DNA of 32,687 bases from DALYJJ01 sp031969915 (GCA_031969915.1 DALYJJ010000065.1:1-32687), one strand, 5' to 3'; positions 1 through 8,293 are shown, counted from the first letter of the stretch. Notes: a model not told the origin generated them from the letters alone. A program made the numbers and translations.

Positions 1-167
1 CCTGCGAACCCCGCCGCGCCCCGAATCGCAGAAGTCAGATCTGCTCAGCGGTCCGCCTCATGCTCCAACGCCGCCGGGCGCCTCCGCGGTCCCGAACAGA
101 GCCCGCCCCACGCACCCCCAAGCTCAACGCCACAAACAGTTATGGATCGAAACGGCCCGCGCGCCCG

Positions 168-177
168 TTAATATAGT
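168..177 (+). promoter_or_regulatory. Candidate -10 region ahead of the ECF sigma gene
   Basis: The run TTAATATAGT is an AT-rich island in very GC-rich sequence about 20 nt before the first ATG of the sigma-factor gene, and TATAGT (172-177) resembles a -10 hexamer. I see no convincing -35 at 16-18 nt spacing. GAAAC at 149-153 and CGTTA at 166-170 recall ECF promoter elements but are too close together. Bases 1-167 hold no gene I can recognise. Confidence 0.3.
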
Positions 178-195
178 TCGGCGAGGTCCGTCTCC

Positions 196-807
196 ATGGA
201 TGAAGGCAAACCGAGGAGCGAAGGCGTGATAGCGATGACCCAGGTGGAGCGGGGAGCGGGGGTTCCGATCGGTCCCCTGCACGCGGCCGGCCCGCCGGAT
301 CTCGAGTCGTTGTTTCGGGAATACCATGCCATGGTGTTCCGTGCGGCGTACCGGGTGACGGGCAGCCCGGCAGACGCGGAGGATGTGTTGCAGACCGTCT
401 TCCTGCGGCTCAGCCGGCGCGAGGCGGAGGCTGAACCGATGGCGAACGCGGAGAGCTACTTGCGCCGGGCCGCGGTGAACGCGGCGGTCGACCTCATCCG
501 CTCCCGGCAGGCCGCCCGCGCGGTGCCGATCGACGACGTGTCCCCGCAGCACCTGACGCAGAACCCCGCCGAATCGCCCGAGCGGGCCCTGCGGGGCAGC
601 GAGATTCGAAGTTGGCTCCGCCAGGCGGTTGCCAGACTGAGCCCCCGCGCGGCGGAGATCTTCGCCCTGCGTTTCATCGAAGGCAAAGAGAACCCGGAGA
701 TCGCGGAGATGGTGGGCACCACGACGGCTACCGTGGCCGTGACGCTGCATCGCACGCGCGAGCGGCTGGCGAACGAATTTAAGCTTCAGATGGGAGAACG
801 GCAATGA
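196..807 (+). CDS. ECF-type RNA polymerase sigma factor
   Basis: A 203-residue sigma-70 family protein of the extracytoplasmic-function class, which directs RNA polymerase to a small regulon. Region 2 lies at about residues 36-105 (LFREYHAMVFRAAYRVTG, then AEDVLQTVFLRL). Region 4, a helix-turn-helix, lies at about 146-195 (LSPRAAEIFALRFIEGKEN, then IAEMVGTTTATVAVTLHRTR). The start is uncertain: ATG 196 has a weak GAGG upstream, whereas GTG 226 sits 7 nt after GAGGAG (213-218), with ATG 235 also in frame. The extra N-terminal residues fall outside region 2, so a later start loses nothing known. The stop overlaps the next gene's start in ATGA, so translation is probably coupled to that of its likely anti-sigma partner. 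Family is clear; the genes it controls are not, though autoregulation of this operon is a reasonable inference. Confidence 0.93.
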   Translation: MDEGKPRSEGVIAMTQVERGAGVPIGPLHAAGPPDLESLFREYHAMVFRAAYRVTGSPADAEDVLQTVFLRLSRREAEAEPMANAESYLRRAAVNAAVDLIRSRQAARAVPIDDVSPQHLTQNPAESPERALRGSEIRSWLRQAVARLSPRAAEIFALRFIEGKENPEIAEMVGTTTATVAVTLHRTRERLANEFKLQMGERQ

Positions 808-3392
808 GAGCCGAATTCGAGTCCATGGAAGACCCCCGCTTGGACGGGGCGCTCGCGGAGATGCGCGGCGACGAGCCCGATGCGGTGGTGGTGGAAGCCG
901 CCGCGGCTCGGGTCTGGATGAAACTGCAAGCGGAAACCAAGGCCGCCGGAAACGCCGAATCGCACGTCCTGCGCGGCTGCACGGACTTTCAGAAGCTGTT
1001 TGCCGGGTATCGCGCTGGGAACCTCGCCGAGGCCCAGCGCTTTCTCGTTGAGGATCACCTGCACGAGTGCGTCGCGTGCAGGAAGACGATCGAAACGATG
1101 GAGCGCAAGGTCGTCTCCATGCCCGCGCCGAAGCGGCGCCGCCCGCTTTGGCAGTCGTCGCCCGCCTTCCGCTGGGCGGCCGCTGCGGCTCTCGCCGTGG
1201 GCGTCGGTCTGGGCGGCTGGAACCTCTATGTCAACGCGCCGAACGCGGCGCGAGCCTCCTCGACAGTGGCGCAGGTGAACGGCGCGTTGTACCGGGTTTC
1301 CGGCGACGCGCTCGTTGCGTTGCAGCCCGGTGATACAGTAGGCGCGAACACCGAACTGCGCACGGCCAAGGATTCGGGCGCTACGGTGCGCCTGGCCGAC
1401 GGGTCGATGGTGGAGATGGGCGAGCGCTCCGGCCTCTCTATCAGCGCGACGTTCCGGGATACGAAGATCCAGTTGAGCCGCGGCGGCGTGATCGTCGAGG
1501 CGGCGAAACAGAAGAATGGCAACCTGTTCGTGCTCACGCCGGACGTTCGAGTGGCGGTCAAGGGCACGGTGTTCAGTGTGAACGCGGGTCAGAAAGGCTC
1601 GCGCGTTTCGGTGATCGAAGGCAAAGTGCAGGTCACGCAAAGCAGCCAGGACGCGATGCTGACGCCGGGCATGCAGTACACCTCCAGCCTGGCGGTGACG
1701 CCCATCCCGGTAGCGGACGACATCGCTTGGAGCGCGCAGGTGGACAAGCACCTGGCGCTGCTCAAGGAGTTTGGCGACCTCCGGAAGCAGTTGGAGTCGG
1801 TGCGCCTGCCGGACCTGCGCTACGGCAGCCGGCTGCTCGACCTCGCGCCCGCCCATACCGTGCTCTACGCCAGCTTGCCGAACCTCGGACCAACGCTTGC
1901 CGACGCGCATCGCATCTTCTCGCAAAAGGTGCAGCAGAGCCCGGCGCTCCGCGAGTGGTGGGAAGCGAAGAGTAACCGGTCGAATGGTTTGACCTTGCAG
2001 CAGACCATCGACGAGATCCGCGCGTTAAGCGATTTCCTGGGCGAGGAGATCGTGCTGTTGGCCACCGCCGGCGCGAACGGCGGGATCGACGCGCCGGTCT
2101 TTGCGGCGGAGCTGAAACGGCAAGGCCTGAAGGAGTTTGTCGAGGCCGAAATCCGGAAGATCGCGCCGGAAGCCCGCGACGTGAAGCTGCACTTCGCTGA
2201 GACCGCGGCGGCGATCGGCGCGGACGGCGAGAATGCCCTTACCGTGTATGCGGGCCAGGGTGTGGTCGCGGTTTCCTCCTCCACCCGGGCGCTCCGCGAG
2301 GTGGCTGCGGCGGTGGAGGGTGGAGCGCGCTTCGCCGGCACGCCCTATCACGCGCGGATTCAGCAGGCCTACCGGGACGGTGCGGGCATCGTGCTCAGCG
2401 CGGACCTGGATCGCATGGCGGGCGCGCGGAACGGCCGGGAAGCCGACTTCCTGATGGGCGGCGTGAAGCAGTTGCTCATCGAGCAGAAACAGGTCAACGG
2501 CGTCACCAGCACCAGCGCGCAGTTCGGATTCCAGGGCGAACGGAAAGGCCTCGCTGCGTGGCTGGGCCGTCCGGCGACGCTCAGTTCGCTGGACTTCGTC
2601 TCCCCCGAGGCCACCGTGGTCAGCTCCTTCGCGTTGCGCAGCCCGGCGGCGATCGTCGATGAGTTGTTCAATCTCGCCGGCGGCGCCAACGGCCGGTTTG
2701 ACCAGGAGCGGCGCGAGCAGGAGACCAAGCTCGGCGTGGATCTCCGCGAGGACATCGCCGCCACGCTGGGCGGCGACGTCACGATCGCCTTCGACGGCCC
2801 GGCGTTTCCCGTGCCGTCCTGGAAGGTGGCGGTGGAGGTCTACAACCCGTCGCGGCTGGAGGGCGCGTTGCAGCGCCTGGCGAATGCCGCCGGGGCGACG
2901 TACGTGCAAGAGTCTGTGAACGGGCGGACGTTCTATCGCATCGCCAGCCCGCAACTGGCCAAGTGGGGCGAGATCCACTACACCTTCTACAACGGCTTCC
3001 TGGTCGCGGCGCCCTCGCGGGTGCTCGTCGAACAGGCCATGAGCTATCGCGACAACGGCGCCTCCATCGCCCGTACCCGCAAGTTCCAGGACCTGATCCC
3101 GCGCGACTCCTACGCGAGTTTCTCGGGGCTGCTCTACCACAACCTCGGGTCCACGTTCGGCCCGCTCATTGAAGGCTTCGCCAACAGCGCCCCGCTGAAC
3201 CCCGAGCAGCGCAAGGCGATGAAGGAAATCACCGGCGACATGCAGCCGCTCCTGGTCGGTATCTACGCCGGCGACGACCGGATCACGGTCGCCACCACGA
3301 GTGCTACGCTAGGCCTGAATGCAGCGAATCTGATCTCCATGCAGGGCCCCATGGGCTTCGCTGGACTGCTGCAGAATCGCGGCCGCCGCTAA
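804..3392 (+). CDS. Membrane anti-sigma/FecR-domain protein with large periplasmic part
   Basis: An 862-residue protein that appears to fuse an anti-sigma module to a FecR-like sensor. Residues 57-100 contain an H-x3-C-x2-C zinc-type motif (H85, C89, C92), as in ZAS anti-sigma domains that hold ECF sigma factors. A single membrane helix follows at about 123-142 (AFRWAAAAALAVGVGLGGWN). A FecR-type domain lies at about 155-280 (LRTAKDSGATVRLADGSMVE, then VKGTVFSVNAG). The remaining ~560 residues have no motif I can name and should be periplasmic. They include a segment reading LAPAHTVLYASLPN, reminiscent of DUF3352-like proteins. The gene starts inside the sigma gene's stop (ATGA overlap), which supports partnership. 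Ordinary ZAS or FecR proteins are 200-350 residues, so the long extension is unusual. It may sense an envelope signal; that is inferred from layout only. Confidence 0.85.
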   Translation: MRAEFESMEDPRLDGALAEMRGDEPDAVVVEAAAARVWMKLQAETKAAGNAESHVLRGCTDFQKLFAGYRAGNLAEAQRFLVEDHLHECVACRKTIETMERKVVSMPAPKRRRPLWQSSPAFRWAAAAALAVGVGLGGWNLYVNAPNAARASSTVAQVNGALYRVSGDALVALQPGDTVGANTELRTAKDSGATVRLADGSMVEMGERSGLSISATFRDTKIQLSRGGVIVEAAKQKNGNLFVLTPDVRVAVKGTVFSVNAGQKGSRVSVIEGKVQVTQSSQDAMLTPGMQYTSSLAVTPIPVADDIAWSAQVDKHLALLKEFGDLRKQLESVRLPDLRYGSRLLDLAPAHTVLYASLPNLGPTLADAHRIFSQKVQQSPALREWWEAKSNRSNGLTLQQTIDEIRALSDFLGEEIVLLATAGANGGIDAPVFAAELKRQGLKEFVEAEIRKIAPEARDVKLHFAETAAAIGADGENALTVYAGQGVVAVSSSTRALREVAAAVEGGARFAGTPYHARIQQAYRDGAGIVLSADLDRMAGARNGREADFLMGGVKQLLIEQKQVNGVTSTSAQFGFQGERKGLAAWLGRPATLSSLDFVSPEATVVSSFALRSPAAIVDELFNLAGGANGRFDQERREQETKLGVDLREDIAATLGGDVTIAFDGPAFPVPSWKVAVEVYNPSRLEGALQRLANAAGATYVQESVNGRTFYRIASPQLAKWGEIHYTFYNGFLVAAPSRVLVEQAMSYRDNGASIARTRKFQDLIPRDSYASFSGLLYHNLGSTFGPLIEGFANSAPLNPEQRKAMKEITGDMQPLLVGIYAGDDRITVATTSATLGLNAANLISMQGPMGFAGLLQNRGRR

Positions 3393-3434
3393 GAGAAAGG
3401 AACACGCGGGCCCTCGCCCGCGTAGCCTCTAGTG
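3391..3434 (+). promoter_or_regulatory. Intercistronic hairpin between Shine-Dalgarno and start
   Basis: A perfect inverted repeat, ACGCGGGC (3404-3411) and GCCCGCGT (3416-3423) with a CCTC loop, fills the gap between the FecR gene and the first ATPase gene. No T-run follows, so it is a poor intrinsic terminator. The only good Shine-Dalgarno match, AAAGGA (3396-3401), lies before the hairpin. If the stem folds, the remaining distance to GTG 3432 is 10 nt, a usable spacing. It could also mark an RNA-processing or attenuation site that sets the exporter level relative to the sigma/anti-sigma pair. Confidence 0.45.
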
Positions 3435-4418
3435 ATGTCCACTAATGCAGTTGTCGAACTGGATCGCCTGGTGGTCCGGATCGGTCAGCGTACCATCCTC
3501 AAGGAACTCACGGGATCGCTGACCGGCCGGGCCATCGGCCTGTTGGGGCCCAACGGCGCGGGCAAGTCGACGCTGTTGAACACGCTGCTCGGCTTTCACA
3601 AGCCCTTCTCCGGAACCGCGCGCATCTTCGGCCACGATATCCGCACCCACGCCCGGCACGTCCGCTCGCTCATCGGATACATGCCCGAGAACGATTCGTT
3701 CATCGCCAACATGTCGGGCATCCGGTTCGTCCGCATGATGGCCGAGCTGTCCGGGCTGCCCCCCGCCGAGGCGCTGGAGCGCGCACACGAGGCGTTCTTC
3801 TATACCAACTTGGGCGAAGTCCGTTACCGCAACATCGGCACCTACTCGCTGGGCATGAAGCAGATGGCGAAGCTCGCGCAGGCCATTGTGCACGGGCCCA
3901 AGCTCCTGTTTCTCGACGAGCCGACCAACGGCCTCGATCCGCCCGCCCGCCGGCGCATGCTCGACCTGATTCGCGAGATCCGCGACCGCGGCGACCTGCA
4001 CATCATCATCTCCTCCCACCTGCTGCGCGACGTCGAGGAGTGCTGCGACCAGGTGCTGATTCTCAAGGACGGCCGCATCGCCGATACCTGCGACCTCGAA
4101 GAAGAACGGCGCGCGAACAGGAAGTTCCTCGAACTGGAAACCAAGGGCGGCGGCGAGGAGTTTGTCCTCGATATCGAACGCCTGGGCTGCCAGGCCGCCT
4201 GGTCGGGTAACGGCCGCGTGAAGCTCGTGCTGCCCGACGGCCTGGAGGTGCGGCAGATCTTCCGCGCCGCGGCCGAGCGAAACGTGCAAATCCGCCGGCT
4301 GAATTTCCGGCGCGATTCGCTGGAGGACATCTTCCTGCGCGCCATGGAAGACCAGCCGCCCGCGGCGGCGCCGGCGCCGGCAGCGCCCGGGAAGGAGGCC
4401 GTCCATGGCGGTCTATAA
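3432..4418 (+). CDS. ABC exporter ATP-binding protein (first pair)
   Basis: A 328-residue cytoplasmic ATPase of the ABC-2 export type. Visible motifs are Walker A GPNGAGKST (about 38-46), a Q-loop region GYMPENDS in which glutamate takes the usual glutamine place, the signature-like YSLGMKQMAKLAQAI, Walker B LLFLDEPTNGLDP, and the H-loop IIISSHLL. After about residue 220 there is an accessory domain ending in DSLEDIFLRAMED, typical of CcmA/DrrA-like ATPases, then an Ala/Pro-rich tail. Start GTG 3432 is directly followed by ATG 3435, and either could serve. Its last 14 nt overlap the permease gene, so the two should be made together and assemble. Substrate cannot be read from sequence. Confidence 0.93.
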   Translation: MMSTNAVVELDRLVVRIGQRTILKELTGSLTGRAIGLLGPNGAGKSTLLNTLLGFHKPFSGTARIFGHDIRTHARHVRSLIGYMPENDSFIANMSGIRFVRMMAELSGLPPAEALERAHEAFFYTNLGEVRYRNIGTYSLGMKQMAKLAQAIVHGPKLLFLDEPTNGLDPPARRRMLDLIREIRDRGDLHIIISSHLLRDVEECCDQVLILKDGRIADTCDLEEERRANRKFLELETKGGGEEFVLDIERLGCQAAWSGNGRVKLVLPDGLEVRQIFRAAAERNVQIRRLNFRRDSLEDIFLRAMEDQPPAAAPAPAAPGKEAVHGGL

Positions 4419-5295
4419 GAAGACCTATCGCGGCTACTCCGGCCCGCTCACGCCCGAGTGGTCCCGCTTCCTCGTCCTCACCCGCTACACCTGGGAAGAT
4501 ATGCGCCGCTCGCGCTTTCTCACCCTGTTTCTGTTGGGCACCATGATCCCGCCGCTGGTCTTCGCGCTGATCATCTATCTGCGCCACAACCTCAGCGCGC
4601 TGGAACTGATGGGCGTCAAACCGTCCAACCTGATCGTGGTGAACGCGGCGTTCTTTCTCAATTTCCTCGGCACGCAGAGCATGTTCGCGTTCTTTCTGAA
4701 CGCCTTTATCGGCCCCGGCCTCGTCTCCCCAGACCTGGCCAACAACGCCGTTCCGCTCTACCTGTCCCGCCCCTTCTCGCGCCACGAATACATCCTGGGG
4801 CGCATGTCCATTCTCTTGCTGCTGTTCTCGCTCATGACCTGGATCCCCGGCCTCTTTCTGCTCGGCTTGCAAAGCTACCTGGAAGGGTGGGAGTGGTTCT
4901 CGGCCAACGTTCACTTGACGTGGGCCCTGGCCATCGCTTCCCTCTTGTGGATTCTCATGCTCGCCCTGCTCTCGCTCTCCGTCTCGGCCTGGGTGAAGTG
5001 GAAGCCCATCGCGGGCGGCCTGCTGTTCGGGATCTTTTTCGTGGCGGCCGGCTTCGGCGCGGCCATCAACGCGGTGCTGCGCACCAAGTGGGGAAGCCTC
5101 ATCAACATCAGCTACGTCATCGGCGCCATCTGGACCAGCCTCTTCGGCGATCCCAAGGCGGGCGCGATCTTCTTCCGTGTAGACGATCAACAGGAGCTGC
5201 CGGTGGCGGTCTGTTGGCTCGCCTATGCCGCCACCTGCGTCCTCTGCCTGTGGCTTCTGAATAAGAAGATTCGCGGCGTGGAGGTGGTGAAGTGA
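4405..5295 (+). CDS. ABC-2 type permease (first pair)
   Basis: A 296-residue inner-membrane protein with about six hydrophobic segments (for example FLTLFLLGTMIPPLVFALII near residues 38-57, ILLLLFSLMTWIPGLFLLGL near 135-154, and GGLLFGIFFVAAGFGAAIN near 204-222). The stretch NNAVPLYLSRPFSRHEYILG is typical of ABC-2 permeases, where it precedes a coupling region. ATG 4405 is well placed 7 nt after a strong GGAAGGAGG ribosome site embedded in the preceding ATPase gene, so this start is secure. The stop overlaps the next ATPase start as GTGA. It should form the membrane channel for the flanking ATPase(s). Which ATPase pairs with which permease, and whether the two pairs form one heteromeric exporter, cannot be told from sequence. 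Confidence 0.9.
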   Translation: MAVYKKTYRGYSGPLTPEWSRFLVLTRYTWEDMRRSRFLTLFLLGTMIPPLVFALIIYLRHNLSALELMGVKPSNLIVVNAAFFLNFLGTQSMFAFFLNAFIGPGLVSPDLANNAVPLYLSRPFSRHEYILGRMSILLLLFSLMTWIPGLFLLGLQSYLEGWEWFSANVHLTWALAIASLLWILMLALLSLSVSAWVKWKPIAGGLLFGIFFVAAGFGAAINAVLRTKWGSLINISYVIGAIWTSLFGDPKAGAIFFRVDDQQELPVAVCWLAYAATCVLCLWLLNKKIRGVEVVK

Positions 5296-6239
5296 GCGCC
5301 GACGATCTCATCGTCTTCGACAACGTTTCGCGCTTCTATGGCGACGTGCTCGGCGTGAACAACGTCAGTCTCTCCATTCCCCCGGGAATCACCAGCCTCG
5401 TGGGGCCGAACGGCGCGGGCAAGACCACCCTCATGAACCTCATGACCGGCCTGATCCTGCCCACCCAGGGCGCCATCAGCGTGCTCGGCATCTCGCCCCG
5501 CGATCCGGAGAACCTGTTTCGCGCCGTCGGCTACTGTACGCAGTTCGATAACTTCCCGCGCGGCATGTCCGGCTACCAGTTCATTTACTCGTTTCTGCGC
5601 GTCCAGGGATACACCGAGCAGGAAGCCGACCGCCGCACCTGGGAGTCGATCGGCCGCGTGAACTTGAAGGAAGCCGCTCTGCGGAAGGTCGCCGGCTATA
5701 GCAAAGGCATGCGGCAGCGCATCAAACTCGCCCAGGCGCTTTCGCACAATCCGCGCGTTCTCATTCTGGACGAGCCGCTGAACGGCTTGGACCCCATGGC
5801 CCGCGCCGAGACCATCGCGCTCTTTGAGGCGCTCGGCGCCCAGGGCGTCCACGTCATCGTTTCCAGCCACATCCTGCATGAAGTGGACCGCATCTCCGAC
5901 CAGGTCATTCTGCTCAGCCAGGGCTACGTCGTCGCCGAGGGCCAGATTCAGGGCGTGCGCAGCGAAGTGCAGGACCACCCCATTCAGGTGATGATCCGCT
6001 GCGACCGTCCGGGCCTCCTGGCTTCACGCCTCTTCGAGGAGCCGCACGTCACTGAGGCCAGGATTCACACCGACCGCCACGGCCTGATGGTCCGCACGCG
6101 CGATGCCGACACGCTCTACCTTCTCCTGAATCGCCTCGCCGTGGAAGAGGGCTTCGACTTCGAGTCCATCGCGCCGGGCGACGAAGACGTGCACTCCATT
6201 TATCAATATCTGATTGGCGCCGAGGGAGCCGCCGCATGA
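5292..6239 (+). CDS. ABC exporter ATP-binding protein (second pair)
   Basis: A 315-residue ABC ATPase related to, but clearly diverged from, the one at 3432-4418. Motifs are Walker A GPNGAGKTT (about 39-47), Q-loop YCTQFDNFP with the normal glutamine, signature YSKGMRQRIKLAQAL, Walker B VLILDEPLNGLDP, and H-loop IVSSHIL. The C-terminal third is an accessory domain ending in DVHSIYQYLIG. The start is GTG in a GTGA overlap with the preceding permease stop, and its own stop overlaps the next start as ATGA, indicating strict translational coupling. Together with 6236-7081 it makes the second half of a two-pair export system in the sigma/anti-sigma operon. Confidence 0.93.
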   Translation: MSADDLIVFDNVSRFYGDVLGVNNVSLSIPPGITSLVGPNGAGKTTLMNLMTGLILPTQGAISVLGISPRDPENLFRAVGYCTQFDNFPRGMSGYQFIYSFLRVQGYTEQEADRRTWESIGRVNLKEAALRKVAGYSKGMRQRIKLAQALSHNPRVLILDEPLNGLDPMARAETIALFEALGAQGVHVIVSSHILHEVDRISDQVILLSQGYVVAEGQIQGVRSEVQDHPIQVMIRCDRPGLLASRLFEEPHVTEARIHTDRHGLMVRTRDADTLYLLLNRLAVEEGFDFESIAPGDEDVHSIYQYLIGAEGAAA

Positions 6240-7081
6240 AAGACCTCTCGACAATGCCCTGGGGCCTGTGGGCCCGGCAGGTGGGCTCCGTGGCCCGCCT
6301 GGAGGTGAAGAAGAGCTTCCTCTCCAAGCGGGCGCTGTGGATCTACCTGCTCGCGCTGCTGCCCATCATCCTGACCGTGGGGCACTCCTTGGTCGAATCG
6401 TACCGGTCGCGGCCCGGCTGTTCCATCCCCGAAGACACCATGATCTTCGCGGGCATCTTTCAGTTCTTCTACCTTCGCCTGGGAATCTACTTCGGCTGCG
6501 TGGGCATCTTCACCAACCTGTTCCGCGCCGAGATACTGGAACGGACGATGCACTACTATTTCCTCGCGCCGCTGCGCCGCGACGTGTTGATGGTCGGTAA
6601 GTACGTCTCCGGAATGATCGCCGCCGTGGTCCTGTTCACCATCAGCGTGGCGGCGTCGTTCCTCACCATCGCCATGCATTTCGGCGAAGAGTGGCGCACC
6701 TGGCTGTTCCAGAGCGCCGGCATGAATCAGTTCATCTGGTACCTCGTGGTGACCGTGCTGGCCTGCGTCGGCTACGGCGCGGTGTTTCTCATCGCCGGGC
6801 TGATCTTCCGGAACCCGATGATCCCGGCGGCCATTTTCATGGTCTGGGAAGGCATCAACGGCTTTCTCCCGGCGTTCCTCCAGAAGCTGAGCGTGACCTT
6901 CTACTTGAAGTCGCTCAGCCCGGTGCAGGTGCCCGTGGAAGGGCCGCTCGCCTTGCTCGTGCAGAACGCCGAGCCCACGCCCGCATGGCTTGCGATTCCC
7001 GGCCTGCTGCTCGTGTCGGGAGCCATCCTCTTCCTCGCCGCCCGCCGCGTCCAACGGCTGGAAGTGAGTTACACGGAATGA
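6236..7081 (+). CDS. ABC-2 type permease (second pair)
   Basis: A 281-residue inner-membrane protein, last gene of the run that starts with the sigma factor. It has an N-terminal cytoplasmic stretch (ARLEVKKSFLSKRALWIY), then about six hydrophobic segments, among them LYLLALLPIILTV-like, VVLFTISVAASFLTIAMHF and LVVTVLACVGYGAVFLIAGL. The segment FRAEILERTMHYYFLAPLRR is the usual ABC-2 permease loop with a charged coupling motif. It starts in an ATGA overlap with the upstream ATPase. Its TGA ends at the first base of a 28-bp palindrome that probably terminates the transcript. It shares no obvious close identity with the first permease, so the pairs are probably not a recent duplication. Confidence 0.9.
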   Translation: MKDLSTMPWGLWARQVGSVARLEVKKSFLSKRALWIYLLALLPIILTVGHSLVESYRSRPGCSIPEDTMIFAGIFQFFYLRLGIYFGCVGIFTNLFRAEILERTMHYYFLAPLRRDVLMVGKYVSGMIAAVVLFTISVAASFLTIAMHFGEEWRTWLFQSAGMNQFIWYLVVTVLACVGYGAVFLIAGLIFRNPMIPAAIFMVWEGINGFLPAFLQKLSVTFYLKSLSPVQVPVEGPLALLVQNAEPTPAWLAIPGLLLVSGAILFLAARRVQRLEVSYTE

Positions 7082-7108
7082 ACCCGGCCGCCGCGCGGCG
7101 GCCGGGTT
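7081..7108. terminator. Perfect 28-bp palindrome between convergent genes
   Basis: AACCCGGCCGCC (7081-7092), centre GCGC, and GGCGGCCGGGTT (7097-7108) form a completely self-complementary 28-bp element. It starts at the last base of the permease stop codon and ends 8 bp before the stop of the oxidoreductase gene on the other strand. No clear T-run flanks it on either side. The most likely role is a bidirectional transcription stop or a 3'-end-protecting hairpin serving both genes. Confidence 0.65.
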
Positions 7109-7116
7109 CGTCCGGT

Positions 7117-8226
7117 TCAGAGATCGACTTCTTTCCACTCGACGATCCGCCGCTCCTCGATCGCCTTGCGGCCGAGGATCGCCACGAGCGTCGAAAGCCG
7201 CGCCGAAGGCGCGTTGTTCAAGGGCGTCTTCTTGCCCCGTGCGTTGTCGATGAACGCCGCGGCCGACAGGTAGTCCGCGCTCTGCCCGGCATCGGGAACC
7301 TCGAGTTTTACCGGTTCCCGCCGTTCGAGCGGGTAGAACGTCGCGGAGGTCAAATCGAGGGCTCCGTTGGCGCAGTAGATGCGCTCCTTGATTCCCGAGA
7401 AGCCCCTCGGGTCGAAGTAGATGTGGCTGAAGTTGACGCGGATGTCGCCGGGAAACTCGTAGATCACGGAGTAGTTGTCCATCGTGGTTCGCCCGGGCGG
7501 CACGTCTTTGTAGAGGTTGATGCCGCCCGAGCCCATGGCCCGAAGCGGCGGCTTGCCGATCGCCCAGGTGAACAGATCGAGGATGTGGCAGGCCTGTTCG
7601 ACGATGTTGTCGCCGCTCCGCTTGCGGTCGAACAGCCACAGCGTTTCCCGGGGAAGATCCCCGGTGTGCCGGTAGCCTTGCGCGTAGAGAATCGGACCTG
7701 CTTCTCCGGATTGGATGTAGCGCACCGCCGCGCTCCGGTTCGGATCGTGGCGCAGTTGGAATCCCATCTGGAAGATCCCCTTGGCGGCCGCCGCCGCGTT
7801 GGTCACCAGCCGGCAGTCCTCCGGTGTGATGGCCATGGGCTTTTCCAGGTACACGTGCTTGCCGACTTCAAGCGCCGCGATTGCAATGTCCTTATGCGTA
7901 TCCACCGGCGTCGCGATGATCACCGCGTCGATGTCCTTCCGCTCATCGAGCATCTTGCGGAAATCGGCGTACAACGCCGGCGTATGGCCGCCCCCCTGCA
8001 CCTCGGCCCCGATCCGCGCCAGCGTCTCCGGGTTGATGTCGGCGATGGCAACGATCGAGACCCCGGGTACCTTCATGGTCTGCCGCAGCACGTGGCTCCC
8101 TCGGGTTCCCACGCCGATCACTGCCACCCGCACATTGTTCGTCTGGGCGGAAAGAATCGCCGGCCCCGCCGCCGCCACGGCCACCGCCCGGCCCACCGCC
8201 GCCCGCCTGGTCATGTTCTCTGCCAT
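7117..8226 (-). CDS. Tat-exported Gfo/Idh/MocA family oxidoreductase
   Basis: A 369-residue NAD(P)-dependent oxidoreductase of the Gfo/Idh/MocA family. I chose ATG at 8226: it gives a clean twin-arginine leader (MTRRAAVGRAVAVAAAG, ending near PAILSAQ), whereas the open frame reaching to 8289 would add residues without a leader and run almost into the tRNA gene. The Rossmann dinucleotide motif is VAVIGVGTRGS. The family EKP signature is present as KHVYLEKPMA, containing the conserved lysine of the catalytic region. The C-terminal half is the usual open beta-sheet domain (DNIVEQACHILDLFTWAIG holds a conserved His). Family members act on sugars, inositols or other polyols. Export to the periplasm with bound cofactor is common in this family in Acidobacteriota and Planctomycetes. 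The substrate is unknown. Confidence 0.92.
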   Translation of the reverse strand: MAENMTRRAAVGRAVAVAAAGPAILSAQTNNVRVAVIGVGTRGSHVLRQTMKVPGVSIVAIADINPETLARIGAEVQGGGHTPALYADFRKMLDERKDIDAVIIATPVDTHKDIAIAALEVGKHVYLEKPMAITPEDCRLVTNAAAAAKGIFQMGFQLRHDPNRSAAVRYIQSGEAGPILYAQGYRHTGDLPRETLWLFDRKRSGDNIVEQACHILDLFTWAIGKPPLRAMGSGGINLYKDVPPGRTTMDNYSVIYEFPGDIRVNFSHIYFDPRGFSGIKERIYCANGALDLTSATFYPLERREPVKLEVPDAGQSADYLSAAAFIDNARGKKTPLNNAPSARLSTLVAILGRKAIEERRIVEWKEVDL

Positions 8227-8274
8227 GCCGGAAACGGTACCACAGTCCAGGACCCGAATTCCCGAGGCCCCGCA

Positions 8275-8283
8275 TGGTATCAT
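8275..8283 (+). promoter_or_regulatory. Extended -10 promoter element for tRNA-Glu
   Basis: TGG directly followed by TATCAT (8278-8283) matches an extended -10 (TGnTATnnT). It lies 10 nt before the first tRNA base, about where a start site would fall. No good -35 is visible around 8254-8260, which is tolerable for an extended -10 promoter. The oxidoreductase gene reads away on the other strand from 8226, so this 67-bp gap probably holds both promoters. Confidence 0.4.
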
Positions 8284-8293
8284 CGGCATAAGC

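Noticed and set aside
149..170. ECF-type promoter GAAAC...CGTTA before the sigma gene
   Set aside because: The 12-base spacer is too short for known ECF promoters, which need about 15-17.
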